The position numbers and the translations under genes are program-made. From assembly GCA_022822325.1 (NCBI GenBank), contig JAJEBW010000011.1, forward strand, positions 1 to 37,809: DNA of 37,809 nucleotides, written 5' to 3'. The notes below the pieces were generated by a model. It saw only the letters and a list, made by a program, of their open reading frames with translations. It was not told the origin of the DNA and did no database searches. This stretch comes from Gemmatimonadota bacterium (GTDB lineage: Bacteria > Gemmatimonadota > Gemmatimonadetes > Longimicrobiales > Gaopeijiaceae). The first letter of the stretch is position 1, and each line of letters starts with the position of its first letter. Positions 1 to 8,959 of the stretch are shown here, piece after piece.

Positions 1-118
1 AATCTCGGGGCCAAACGGCCCCAATCCGGATCATCGAGGCAAACAGGGGGCGAGAATCCGCCCCTGGAGGGCGCTCCGGCGGACTCGGCCTACCCTTACC
101 CCTCGGAAAAACGCCAGC

Positions 119-171
119 CGTCTGACGCTCCGGCCCGGGTCGCTACGCTCCCCGCGCCGGAGCGTCAGACG
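119..171. repeat. 16-bp perfect inverted repeat (hairpin)
   Basis: Bases 119-134 and 156-171 are exact reverse complements, with a 21-base loop. The left arm reads CGTCTGACGCTCCGGC. There is no following T-run, so a classical intrinsic terminator is not supported. It lies in the otherwise gene-free stretch 1-287 downstream of the truncated res gene. A smaller hairpin (GGGGCC-AAAC-GGCCCC) sits at 7-22. The stretch shows no convincing coding region. The stem could belong to a mobile-element end or act as a transcript-stabilising structure; I cannot decide between them. Confidence 0.6.
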
Positions 172-262
172 ACCCAACCACCCCCCACCGCCCACCCCTT
201 CTCTTGCCCCAATCCCCCAAACTCGTCATCATCTCTGCACCCGAAGCGTCGCGGCCTCTCAT

Positions 263-303
263 TCTCATCCTGATTGTCGCAACGCTCTCATCTTGATTGT
301 CGC
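263..303. repeat. Direct repeat pair at the res truncation point
   Basis: Two 18-bp copies at 263-280 and 286-303 match at 17 of 18 positions (TCTCATCCTGATTGTCGC and TCTCATCTTGATTGTCGC), with a 23-bp period. The stop codon of the truncated res gene (288-290, minus strand) lies inside the second copy. Multiple short repeats of about 20 bp near a terminus are known from IS21-type element ends. That this is such an end is only inference: no transposase gene is visible. Confidence 0.55.
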
Positions 304-2042
304 CGCGCAACCTGCGCTCCCTCGCCCCGACCCACATTCATCAGGCCCATCGAGCTCACCCGCCAACTGCTCCATCCCTCGGTGAACTTGCGCGCCCCGA
401 TCAACAGATTGACCCTGGACCCGTCGTCGTTGAGACCGTGGAAGAGCGAATCGGCGAACTCGCGCTCGGTGGCGTCGAGTCCTTTGTCCAGACAGTGCTT
501 TCGGAGGCTCCCCGGATCGCCGACGTTGACGACCCCGAAGGGATCGTTGTCGCCCACGCGCAACGCCATCTCGCCCGCCGTTCCCTTGAGGCGCTCAATG
601 TGCAGCGCGCCGCCGGCCGGAGCGTTGAAGAGGGATTCGAGCGTTTCGCGGTAGATCTCGTCGGGCCTCAGGCCCGCGTCCTGAAGCGGCCGGAAGTGAT
701 CGTCCAGAAGCGAGTGGCCCAGAATCTCGGGCATGCCTTTGTCAAAGATCCGGCGAATCCGTTGCGTCGCGCCGTCGGGATCCCCCACATGGTCCCGCAG
801 GAAGCCGAGGATATCGACAATGTCGGACTTCTCCTTCGTGCCCAGCCCCTTGGTCACGCTCCCCCCCACGAACACCCACAACGGCCGCTTGATCCCAAAG
901 GGGCGCAGCCCTTCGCGCGAACGCCGGAAAACCCGCTGCTGCTGAAAGAAGGTCAGGAGCGCCGCGGTCAGGTAGTCGCGCCGCCATTCGTCGTTCCTGT
1001 CCTGGGCGAGATTGAAGATCGCATAGTCCTTGCCGAAGCCGTCGCCATGAAACCATCGGTACGAGTAGTCGAAGAGGATGGAGGTGGCGTAGCGGCGAGT
1101 CATCTCGCGCTTCTCCTTCGCCTTCCCCCTGATCGCGTGCCCGAAGGTGGCGGAATACTCGAATGAGAAGCCTTCCTCGCACAGTTGGTCGCGCCGCTTC
1201 ATCCAGGCGCCATGCGCGCCCGCGGACATCCCCCGGTGACCTTCGTCGACGAGCACCAGGTTGTTTCCCTCCAGCGCCTCCGCCGCAACGACCTTGTCGC
1301 CCATCTCGTCGCCCAGCCGACTGACCTCCAGCACCTCGACCATCCTGCCCGAGAAGAGACTGCCGCCCGCCTTGTTGAAGGGCTCGGCCTGAATGCCCGA
1401 CGCAGCGAACTCGCGCAGGTGCTGACGCGACAGGCCCTCGTTGGGGGTGACCAGGAGGATGCGATTGAGCTCGCGCTCGCGGCCCCGTTGCGCAAGATGC
1501 CGCTGGAAGAGCCGGATGTGCGCGTGCATGAGCAGCGTCTTGCCGGAACCGGTCGCCATCCAGAAGGAGAGCTTGTTGAGCTGCGCGCGGGGGTCGCCGG
1601 ATTCGTCGTGCGGTCCGATTTGGCCGCTCGCGGGCTTGCCCTCGTTGAAGCGGTCGATCGTTGCGTTGAGCTCGGCGCGCAGGGCGGCGGGGTCGGCGAA
1701 GTAGCGCTCCAGGTAGATCTCGGTGAAGAGCAGCGCGAGCCACTGAAAGTGCTTCCAGCGAATGGGAGAGTCGCCGCGGCGGATGCGCGGTTCGTTCATG
1801 GCCCGCGTGACGCGCACGATGTTGTGGTCGTGACGGAGGATCCGGTCCGTGGGAAGGGCGGGACGGCGATCGGCGGGGAAGCGAAGCAGGAGTTCGCGGC
1901 AAAACCTGTGCACGCCCTCCGCGTCGGTGCCTTCCAGGGCGTCGTCCTTCAGATGCCGCGCGAGTTCGGCGAAGTCCGTGCAACCCAAGAGCCCAAGAAC
2001 CCATTGGTTGAGAACAAGCTTCTGGCTCAGCGTTACAGACAT
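288..2042 (-). pseudogene. res: Type III restriction endonuclease Res, C-terminally truncated
   Basis: This is the helicase/nuclease subunit of a type III restriction-modification system, which translocates on DNA and cuts with Mod. Counting from the ATG at 2042, Walker A (ATGSGKT) is at about residues 163-169, a DEGH box at 266-269 and SAT at 297-299. The protein then reaches the motif VI region (GLMNVGRGEGAQ) and stops eight residues later, at about 584 aa. Res proteins usually run to 900 aa or more and carry a PD-(D/E)xK nuclease at the C-terminus, so that domain is absent. Neither other frame at 1-320 restores the expected continuation, so this looks like a deletion or insertion junction rather than a frameshift. 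A longer in-frame start exists at 2087, but the 2042 start has GGGGA upstream and the conserved N-terminus begins there. It follows mod by about 70 bp. It is probably restriction-dead. Confidence 0.8.
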
Positions 2043-2109
2043 TGCGGAATCATCCCCGGCTGCCCGTTCAAGGCCGCGGGCGCGCAAGCGCGCGACGCGT
2101 CCACACCCT

Positions 2110-2768
2110 TCACCGCCCCAACTCCTGCGCGAACATGAGGCGGTGGAAGTCGGCCTCGATCATGCGGACGGTCCAGGTGTCCTCGGCTCTGGCGCACCGT
2201 TCCAGGTTCTGGTCGCCGTTGACATACACCACCTCGAAGCGGCGGTCGCCCTCCTGGAAGCCCTCTTGCCGGAACCAGGCATCGAGGACGGCGTTGTCGC
2301 GCGCGATTCCCTCCGCGTCGTCGCCGCCGGGACGGTTGCGCCAGATGACGAGCGCGGCGCGGCCATCGGGCAGGGTTCCCTCTATTGCGCGGAAGTGCCA
2401 CGGGCCGTCGTCGTCGCAGGTCAGCATGTCCGCCTCTACGGTGACGCACTCGTCACGGTCGGTCTTGAAGCTGGCGCGGTACCGCCGGGGCGCCGAGATG
2501 CGCCGGACGCGCAGACCGAGCAGCCAGTTGAAGGTCTCGGCCAGATCGACGGTGGCGGTGCGACTTTCGTCGGATGCGGGCCGCCGGACGGCGAGCTCGT
2601 AGCGGTCGGGATCCAGGAAGGCGTCAACATCCAGCAGCGAGCGGCTGCCGCGCGTCCCGACGTCGAGGATGTAGCGGAGGAGGTACTGTTCGCGGAGGCG
2701 GCGGCCGGCGCCTGACGAGTCTTCAGGCGGCGCGGTTCCTACGCTGCCCGCAAATACGCTGCCAGCCC
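2110..2768 (-). pseudogene. mod: Type III Mod C-terminal segment, out of frame with mod
   Basis: This segment continues the Mod protein in another reading frame after the G12 tract. It encodes the conserved C-terminal region of type III Mod proteins: EQYLLRYILDV, then LLDVDAFLDP, ETFNWLLGL, ALVIWRN, VYVNGDQNLE, and EADFHRLMF near the end. The frame stays open upstream to 2919, but that part only overlaps the mod coding region antiphase and has no Mod-like content. Reading through from the upstream mod frame needs a tract of 10 or 13 G rather than 12. With 12 G this segment is untranslated unless ribosomal or polymerase slippage occurs. It is listed as a separated fragment of one gene, not as an independent gene. 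Confidence 0.8.
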
Positions 2769-5504
2769 CCCCCCCCCTTGCACGGATGTGTATTGTTGTG
2801 CTATATGCAGATTGTTCAGCGTATCCTCGTAGGACTCGATGCGGATCGCCTTCATGATGCGCGGAGACCGCCCGGCTTCCTCGTCGGTGGCGCGGCGCGT
2901 CGGCCGACCGTCCTTCCACCTGGGCGCGAAGGTGACCTTCTTGAGGCGCGGGACGAGCACGGTGTCAAAGTGGTCGCCGACCTCGACCAGGATGAACTTG
3001 CGCGAACCGCCGTCCTCGCGGTTCAGGTTGATGACGGCGTGGCCGGTGGTTCCGGAGCCTGCGAAGTAGTCGAGGGTGAGGGGACTGCGTCTCGCTCGCG
3101 TGGCGACAGCGATGCATTCGGTCACTGTATGGATCGATTTTGGATAGTCGAACAAACGTGCACCAACGACATCCCGCAGGACATTCGTGCCGTGAACACC
3201 GGCGTTGAACTTTTTCTCAAACCAATTGCTGAAGATCGGGCGGTGGCCGTTGGTTCCCGACTTCAGATAGATCGTCTTGCCGCTCTTGCACAGGAGATTT
3301 CCATCCCTGATCTCGTCAAGACAGGATTCGTAGGAACGTCGCCATACACGTTCTGTTCCATCAAGACCAAGAGGGTAGATTCTCAGGTATCCCTCTTCCG
3401 TTGGAATTCTCGGATAGTCATGAGTGTTCGGCTCCGGCGGCCGTTCAACGCCGACAACCTCGGACGATTCAGGATCCACCAATACCGCAAAGAAGCTGTT
3501 TGGACGACCGGTCCTAAGGTTGCTCGTGGCAGCACCCGTGCGTTTGAATCCGATAATGTTGGGCTCTGTCTTGGGTTCACCGAATAACGTCCTTTGCCCG
3601 GATGGCGTCGAGAAGATCGCGTATTCGTGCGTGGCCGAGATGTTGGTACCTTCGAGGCCTGCTCCCGCAGGATGGTGGTTGACTACTACAGTCGAACGAT
3701 CGGCGTGCAACAGGATGGCGTCGAGAAGGCAACTCAGGTGAACGAACTCGGTATCGTCAATCGCCGTCACCTGTGTGCCCGCCCGGGATACCAGCGATGC
3801 ACCCCTCGTCAAGCGATTCGCCATCATAGTCATCCACGACGAATGTCGAAAGTCGTTCTTGTACAGAATGGCTGACGCATCCGTATTATACGGAGGATCA
3901 ATATACACACAATCCACCTTCCCCTCATACCGCCGCCGCATCAGCCCCAACGCCTGAAAGTTCTCCCCATGCACCAGCACCCCATCCGTCATCTCGTCCA
4001 AATCCCCGAAGGCCGCCAGCAACCGCGCCGTGAACGCATCGCCAAAGTGCCGAGTGTCGATCGTCAGCGTCGGATGCTGCCGCAGAAACCCGACCGTCAA
4101 CGGCTCCGAATACGGCGCCATCCCCGATGTCCCCGGCAATCGCCCCTGCGCACCATCGGCCGAATCCTTCCCCACCCCGTCAATCCCGCAGAGATCCACC
4201 CATTCCCGGCGTTGCGCATCGTTGGCCGCGATCTCCGCGAGCAGTCCTTCCGCCAACTCCGGCGGCTCCAGCTCCGCCACCACACCCACCCGCACCAGCC
4301 ACCGCGTCTCGACGACGAACTTCTTCTTCAGCCACAGCTTCTTCTGAAAGCCCTCGAGCTGGGCCAGGAAATCGATCAGCGTGTGCGCAATGCGGCGAAT
4401 CACCCGGATCTTCGAGAGATATTGCTCCACGCGCGGCGCCGTCTCGCTCTCGATGTCGTCCAGGTGCATGACCTCGTTCTTGATGTAGAAGTCGAGCTCG
4501 CGGCGCAGGAAGGGGCCCAGGTCCTTGTGGATGAAGTAGTCGTAGCTGTTGCGGGCGGTGTAGCGGTCCAGGTGGGCACGCAGACGGCTGTAGTCGGCCT
4601 CTTCGCCATTGGATTTGATGTGCGGCTTGCCAAGTTCGTTCATCCAGCGGTGAAGTCTCTTGTTGCCTTCCCCTGCTTTCTGCACACTCTCTTCGGCCAA
4701 CTCCTTCAACGTATCCTGATTCGGGATCTTCGCCCTGCCCTTTCGCGCCCAATCGGGCCAGTCTTCCTCCTGCCTCACCGGCCGATACTCGAACCCAATC
4801 ACCAGCTCTTCCTTGCCGCTCTCCCTGCCCCGTTCCAGCCTCATCGGCCCTTCGTCCGCCAGCACAAAGAGCCTCCCCTTGCCCTCGCTCGCCTTCACAT
4901 TGTCGTGCTTGCCCTCGGCAGCGTCCACCAGGCGGAAGTGCACGCGCATGGGATCGCCGTCGCCGTTCGGCCGCAGACGGAAGGCGTAGTTCCTGAGGTA
5001 CTCGTCGGTCTTGATGTAGTACTGGTCGGCGTTCGCCCAATGCAGCTTGACCTCTTCGCCCGCGTACGGAATCGCGTAGACGCCGTCCTTGTAGACGCGC
5101 TTGCTCAGGAAGTCGCCCTTGTCGTAGTAGCGCCGGAAGAAGCGGTAGAGATGGTCGTAGACATCGCCTTCGAGGGCATCGAGGTCGGCGGCCGGACCCG
5201 TCACCGTTCCCAACTGCCGGCGGAGCTCGATCACTCTGGGCGCCGTGGCGGGCTCATAGCCCAACGCCCTGGCATTCCCCTCCGCCTCGGCCAGGCACTT
5301 CTCCAGCCGCTCCCGGTTCGCCGATCGGTAGCCGGCGAAGGCGTCGCGCACCTGCGACTTCAGCTCCCCCTCCAGGAAGCCGGTCACCTCGCGGCTGCGC
5401 GCGTGCATGATCCGGTAGAAGCCGAAATCCAGCTCGGGCTTGTCGAGTTGGAAGAGCTCGCGCAGAAGGGCGACGAGGCGGTCGAAGCGGGGGGGAGTGT
5501 TCAC
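2739..5504 (-). CDS. mod: Type III restriction-modification DNA methyltransferase Mod (OFF frame)
   Basis: This is the modification subunit of a type III system: an N6-adenine methyltransferase that also supplies sequence recognition to Res. Motif IV DPPY is at residues 536-539 and motif I ([11 protein letters not shown]) at about 812-822, the motif order of beta-class enzymes. About 250 residues between them form the target-recognition region. The first about 500 residues match the helical N-terminus common in this family (opening with [21 protein letters not shown]). The start is GTG at 5504 with no clear ribosome site. The reading frame ends at 921 aa just past the G12 tract, leaving out the conserved C-terminus that follows in another frame (2110-2768). 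The bases encoding the recognition region (about 3100-3950) are clearly less GC-rich than the flanks, which suggests exchange or later acquisition of that module. Confidence 0.88.
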   Translation of the reverse strand: MNTPPRFDRLVALLRELFQLDKPELDFGFYRIMHARSREVTGFLEGELKSQVRDAFAGYRSANRERLEKCLAEAEGNARALGYEPATAPRVIELRRQLGTVTGPAADLDALEGDVYDHLYRFFRRYYDKGDFLSKRVYKDGVYAIPYAGEEVKLHWANADQYYIKTDEYLRNYAFRLRPNGDGDPMRVHFRLVDAAEGKHDNVKASEGKGRLFVLADEGPMRLERGRESGKEELVIGFEYRPVRQEEDWPDWARKGRAKIPNQDTLKELAEESVQKAGEGNKRLHRWMNELGKPHIKSNGEEADYSRLRAHLDRYTARNSYDYFIHKDLGPFLRRELDFYIKNEVMHLDDIESETAPRVEQYLSKIRVIRRIAHTLIDFLAQLEGFQKKLWLKKKFVVETRWLVRVGVVAELEPPELAEGLLAEIAANDAQRREWVDLCGIDGVGKDSADGAQGRLPGTSGMAPYSEPLTVGFLRQHPTLTIDTRHFGDAFTARLLAAFGDLDEMTDGVLVHGENFQALGLMRRRYEGKVDCVYIDPPYNTDASAILYKNDFRHSSWMTMMANRLTRGASLVSRAGTQVTAIDDTEFVHLSCLLDAILLHADRSTVVVNHHPAGAGLEGTNISATHEYAIFSTPSGQRTLFGEPKTEPNIIGFKRTGAATSNLRTGRPNSFFAVLVDPESSEVVGVERPPEPNTHDYPRIPTEEGYLRIYPLGLDGTERVWRRSYESCLDEIRDGNLLCKSGKTIYLKSGTNGHRPIFSNWFEKKFNAGVHGTNVLRDVVGARLFDYPKSIHTVTECIAVATRARRSPLTLDYFAGSGTTGHAVINLNREDGGSRKFILVEVGDHFDTVLVPRLKKVTFAPRWKDGRPTRRATDEEAGRSPRIMKAIRIESYEDTLNNLHIAQQYTSVQGGGGLAAYLRAA
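2766..2777 (-). repeat. Homopolymer of 12 G within mod (candidate phase-variation tract)
   Basis: The plus strand carries 12 consecutive C, which is G12 in the mod coding strand. It is the longest homopolymer I noticed in the window; others reach about 8-9. On its 5' side mod is open from 5504; on its 3' side the frame meets TAG at 2739-2741. Ten or 13 G would join the methyltransferase body to its C-terminal region. Phase-variable mod genes with simple repeats are well known in type III systems. An assembly error of one base in this tract is the main alternative. Confidence 0.8.
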
Positions 5505-5665
5505 GGGGGAGCGCAGGGTGGAGCGGTTCGGGTCAGAGAGAGCAAAAGGGGTGGGAGAGTGGGACCCAAAGATCGGGATGTCAAGCTCGGATGCCTCGGC
5601 GTCGACGAACTGCGTCGCTCATTCCCGTTGCGTCAAGGGGGATCGCGATCAGGAGGCTCGGCGAG

Positions 5666-6481
5666 TCAGGTGGATGCGGTGGCTGAATCCTCGTCCGCCC
5701 GCCCCCCCTGGAGCGCCATCACATCCTCCACCTGCCGAATCAGCGCGCGCGCCAGGATGATCGCGGCCGGACGGTCGATGGGCTCGTGGTCCTCGGGCAA
5801 CCGGTGGTATCGGAACGCGACCGCAAAGCGATTGAAGGCCGTCAGAGGACGGAAGAAGCCGGTGGAAGCGCCCGCGGCGTCAAGGCGACCCAAGAGTTGG
5901 TCAAGCTCGTGGGTGAGCGGATACTTCTTCCCGAGAAGCGCCAGCCAGGCCTTGAGCGCCTTCTCGGCGGCTTGCTGGACATGAAAGCCGAAGGTTTCGT
6001 CGCGAACGCGCGGCGTGGATTCCTCCAGGGAAATGAGGTCCGCGCGGGTACGCTCCAGGATCTCCCGGGCAGCCTTGAGGTCGCTTCCGGAGGCCGGGGC
6101 CGCCCCCTGCCCCGAGCCGTACACCACCTTTCCCTCGCGCAGCGCGCGGGCCAGCACATGGTTGAGCGAGTCGCGCCAGTAACCGACCTCGTCCCGCGAA
6201 TAGACAAGGATGTCCGTCCCGACGCCGAAGCCCTTCACGGCTTTCCGCGCGGCCTCCCGCACGCGCATGATCTCGCGGTGGCGGCTTCTCCCCGGTCCGA
6301 AGGGCTCGCCCTCCACGACGATGAGATCCACATCGGAGCGGTCCCGGTGGTCCCCGCGTCCGCGCGACCCGAAGAGGATCACCTGTTCCGGCCCGGTCTC
6401 GGCCACGATCGCATCGACCATGGCCTGGATCGCGGCGTCGGTCAACGCTCCGCTTCCTGCGCTCCGCTGCAAATCCCCCAT
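5666..6481 (-). CDS. MNT-type nucleotidyltransferase fused to HEPN domain
   Basis: A 271-aa protein in two parts. Residues about 14-120 are a minimal nucleotidyltransferase, with GSRGRGDHRDRSDVDLIV at 38-55 containing the GS and DxD residues that bind nucleotide and metal. Residues about 134-260 are a HEPN helical domain (FHVQQAAEKALKAWL, then HELDQLL). In many genomes the two domains are separate neighbouring genes forming toxin-antitoxin pairs in which the MNT protein adenylylates the HEPN toxin. Here they are one chain. The RNase motif of toxic HEPN proteins (R-x4-6-H in a late helix) is not evident; R160 and H167 lie in an early helix typical of the binding type. It starts only 6 bp after the trxB stop and lies 161 bp upstream of mod, so it could be read with either. 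A nucleotidyltransferase acting on a small molecule or protein is the safest call. Confidence 0.8.
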   Translation of the reverse strand: MGDLQRSAGSGALTDAAIQAMVDAIVAETGPEQVILFGSRGRGDHRDRSDVDLIVVEGEPFGPGRSRHREIMRVREAARKAVKGFGVGTDILVYSRDEVGYWRDSLNHVLARALREGKVVYGSGQGAAPASGSDLKAAREILERTRADLISLEESTPRVRDETFGFHVQQAAEKALKAWLALLGKKYPLTHELDQLLGRLDAAGASTGFFRPLTAFNRFAVAFRYHRLPEDHEPIDRPAAIILARALIRQVEDVMALQGGRADEDSATAST

Positions 6482-6487
6482 CCCCCC

Positions 6488-7495
6488 TCACCCCTCCCCA
6501 TGCGCCAGAAACCGCTCCGCCTCCAGCGCGGCCATGCACCCCGTCCCGGCCGCCGAGACCGCCTGGCGGTAGTAGTCGTCCATCACGTCGCCGGCCGCAA
6601 AGACCCCGGGAACGTTTGTTTCCGTCCGCCACGCCGTCGGCAACCGCACGTAGCCGTTCTCCTTCAGATCGAGCTGGCCGCGCAGGAAGGCCGTGTTGGG
6701 GTCGTGGCCGATCGCGACGAACATCCCGCCGACGGCGACCTCCCGCTCTTCCCCCGTCAAGGTTTCGCGCAGCCGCAGCCCGGCGATCACCTCGTCGCCC
6801 AGCACCTCTTCCACCACGGTGTTCCAGAGGAAGCGGATCTTCTCGCTCGCCAGCGCCCGCTCCTGCATGATCCGCGAAGCCCGCAACTCGTCGCGGCGGT
6901 GGATGAGCAGCACCTCGCTCGCGAACTTCGTCATGTAGAGGGCCTCCTCCATGGCGCTGTCGCCGCCGCCGACCACCGCGATCACCTGGCCGCGAAAGAA
7001 GGGGAGCGCCCCGTCGCACACCGCGCAGGCCGAGACGCCGCCCCCGCTCTGCGCCAGCCGCTCCTCGCCCGGAACCCCCAGCCAGCGCGCATTCGCCCCG
7101 GTCGCGACGATCACCGTGCGCGCCCGCAGCTCGTCTCCCCTCGAGGAGCGCAGCCGGAAGGGCCGGCCGGAGAAGTCCACCTCCACGATGTCCTCGGTGA
7201 CGACGCGGGTGTCGAAGCGGAGCGCCTGCCTCTTGAAGTCCATCATCATTTCGATCCCGCCCACGCCGTCGGGGAATCCGGGGTAGTTCTCGACGTCGGT
7301 GGTGAACATGAGCTGTCCGCCGGGGATCATGGTGCGGCTGCCGGCCCCCTCGAAGACGAGCGGCTTCAGATTCGCGCGGGCGGCGTAGATGGCGGCGGTC
7401 CAGCCGGCGGGGCCGGAACCGACGATGACAAGGTCTTCGACAGGGGCTTCTTCGAGCACGGCGGCTTCTTCGGGCACGGGGGTTGCTGCGGGCAC
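6488..7495 (-). CDS. trxB: Thioredoxin reductase
   Basis: This FAD- and NADPH-dependent flavoprotein reduces thioredoxin in the cytoplasm. The FAD-binding GSGPAGWTAAIYAARANL lies near the N-terminus, the redox-active CAVCDG in the middle, the NADPH-binding VVGGGDSAMEEA just after it, and the C-terminal FAD motif (GVFAAGDVMDDYYRQAVSAAGTG) near the end. I place the start at the GTG at 7493-7495, preceded by GAAGAG, giving 335 aa, close to the family norm. The frame stays open to a TTG at 7666, but that extension would translate the 19-bp tandem array and has no counterpart in the family. The gene lies 195 bp downstream of the AI-2E-family gene and 6 bp upstream of the MNT-HEPN gene. Confidence 0.93.
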   Translation of the reverse strand: MPAATPVPEEAAVLEEAPVEDLVIVGSGPAGWTAAIYAARANLKPLVFEGAGSRTMIPGGQLMFTTDVENYPGFPDGVGGIEMMMDFKRQALRFDTRVVTEDIVEVDFSGRPFRLRSSRGDELRARTVIVATGANARWLGVPGEERLAQSGGGVSACAVCDGALPFFRGQVIAVVGGGDSAMEEALYMTKFASEVLLIHRRDELRASRIMQERALASEKIRFLWNTVVEEVLGDEVIAGLRLRETLTGEEREVAVGGMFVAIGHDPNTAFLRGQLDLKENGYVRLPTAWRTETNVPGVFAAGDVMDDYYRQAVSAAGTGCMAALEAERFLAHGEG

Positions 7496-7517
7496 GGCAA
7501 TCTTCTCTTCGCAAAAT

Positions 7518-7650
7518 GGGGGAAACGATTGGGAATGGGGGACGCGATTGGGAATGGGGGACGCGATTGGAACAGGTGATTGCGATTGGAAACGGGTGAC
7601 GCGATGGGGAACGGGTGACGCGATGGGGAAACCGGGACGCGATTCGGAAA
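7518..7650. repeat. Seven-copy 19-bp tandem repeat upstream of trxB
   Basis: Seven consecutive degenerate units of exactly 19 bp begin at 7518, 7537, 7556, 7575, 7594, 7613 and 7632. Typical units are GGGGGACGCGATTGGAACA (7556) and GGGTGACGCGATGGGGAAC (7594). The array fills most of the gap between the AI-2E-family gene and trxB and ends about 20 bp before the proposed trxB start. Length and spacing resemble iterons, and the position resembles a leader or operator array, but there is no spacer structure, so it is not CRISPR. The function is unknown. Units closely resemble those inside the radical SAM gene at 17231-17284. Confidence 0.85.
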
Positions 7651-7690
7651 CGAGTCCGGGGAACAAATGGCGTCATCGGCTCCGGGGGCG

Positions 7691-8959
7691 TCAGAGGTGC
7701 AGGGCGCCCTCCCGGTACAGCGCCGAGTTGCGGTAGCGCGCGAGGCCGAAGGTCAGGAGGAGCTTGGCCGCCACCGCCAGCGGCACGCCGATCAGGAGCC
7801 CGACGAATCCGAAATACAGTCCCCCGAGCGAAAGCGCCAGCACAATCCAGACCGGGTGTAGCCCCACCGAGTCGCCCACGATGCGCGGACTGATCACGGC
7901 GCTCTCCAGCCCCTGGGCCACGCCGTACACCACCGCCACCTTGGCCAGCGACAGCACCACGTCGCCGCTGACCAGCGCAATGACGATCGCGGGAATGAGC
8001 GACACGACGATCCCCAGGTAGGGCACCACGCCCAGCACCGCCACGACGGCGCCAAGGAGGAAGGCGTAGGGGAAGCCGGTCAGCAGAAGCCCCAGCCAGG
8101 TGATCGCCCCGGTGATCAGCGACGAGGCGAGCTGGCCGCGAAGGTACCGCGAGAGGAGGTCGTCGTAGCTGCGGGCGAGCTCTTCCACATCGCGCCGCGC
8201 GCGGCCGGGCAGCAGTTCGGCAATGCGAGACACCATGCGGTCGTAATCGCGGAGGAGGTAGAAGGTGAGGACGGGGGTAAGGGTGAGATAGCCGATCACG
8301 GTGGCCAGGGTGGCCACGCCTCGCCCGAGACCCAGTACCGCCCCCCAGGCCCGCTGCGTCAGCTCCTCGCGCCGGGACTCCAGGAAATCGGCGACGGCCT
8401 GGGCATCGAGGCTCTGAATCCAGCTCACGACCGCCGCATCGTCCACGAAGGGCAGATCGAATCCGGGCGCTTCCGGCGAGAGACCGCGCACCCAGGCCCC
8501 GAGCTCGTCGATCAGGCGGGGCGTCTCGGCCACGAGCAGCCGGCCCTGCCGCACCAGTTCGGGAACGCCAAGGAGGAAGACGACGGCGCCCAGCGCGAGG
8601 AAGGGCACCAGGATGACGAAGATCGCTCCATTGCGGCCGATGCGCCGGTGGGCGGAGATGCGGTCCACGACGGGATCGAGGATGTAGGCCAGAACCAGCG
8701 CCAGGACAAAGGGCGCCAGCAGGGTGCCCGCGGTGCTCAGAACCCAGAGGAGGACCAGGAAGGTGGCCACCGCAACCAGCCGCGCGTGGCCGCGGACGCC
8801 GCGAAAGGGCGCCAGCAGAACGACGAAGACACAGTAGAGGATGAAGGGATTCAGCAGCCCGCGCATCGCGAAGAGAAGGGCGCCCCCGGCAAGCACGGCG
8901 AGGGCCGCCTGCACGATCCGCCATTCGCCGCCTCCCCGGCCGGGTTCGGGCGGATTCAC
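7691..8959 (-). CDS. AI-2E family (PerM/YdiK-like) membrane transporter
   Basis: A 422-aa integral inner-membrane protein. Hydrophobic segments begin at about residues 15-35 and recur in the family's layout: a cluster in the first 140 residues, a soluble middle of about 100 residues, and a second cluster in the C-terminal half. The conserved stretch SPRIVGDSVGLHPVWIVLAL near the C-terminus is diagnostic of the AI-2E/UPF0118 family. Substrates vary (autoinducer-2 export, cation/proton antiport) and cannot be predicted here. The start is GTG at 8959, overlapping the TGA of the upstream Nudix gene by 4 bp (GTGA), so translation is probably coupled. Confidence 0.9.
   Translation of the reverse strand: MNPPEPGRGGGEWRIVQAALAVLAGGALLFAMRGLLNPFILYCVFVVLLAPFRGVRGHARLVAVATFLVLLWVLSTAGTLLAPFVLALVLAYILDPVVDRISAHRRIGRNGAIFVILVPFLALGAVVFLLGVPELVRQGRLLVAETPRLIDELGAWVRGLSPEAPGFDLPFVDDAAVVSWIQSLDAQAVADFLESRREELTQRAWGAVLGLGRGVATLATVIGYLTLTPVLTFYLLRDYDRMVSRIAELLPGRARRDVEELARSYDDLLSRYLRGQLASSLITGAITWLGLLLTGFPYAFLLGAVVAVLGVVPYLGIVVSLIPAIVIALVSGDVVLSLAKVAVVYGVAQGLESAVISPRIVGDSVGLHPVWIVLALSLGGLYFGFVGLLIGVPLAVAAKLLLTFGLARYRNSALYREGALHL

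Noticed and set aside
3969..5984. 671-codon plus-strand frame opposite mod
   Set aside because: It is antisense to the conserved Mod N-terminus, rich in Arg, Leu and His with no motifs, and has no family resemblance.
7518..7650. Possible CRISPR array
   Set aside because: Units are head to tail with no spacers, repeats are 19 bp and degenerate, and no cas genes are present.
5901..8924. 1007-codon minus-strand frame covering trxB and the AI-2E-family gene in another phase
   Set aside because: Arg/Gly/Pro-rich low-complexity translation and overlap with two clearly recognised genes show it is a composition artefact.
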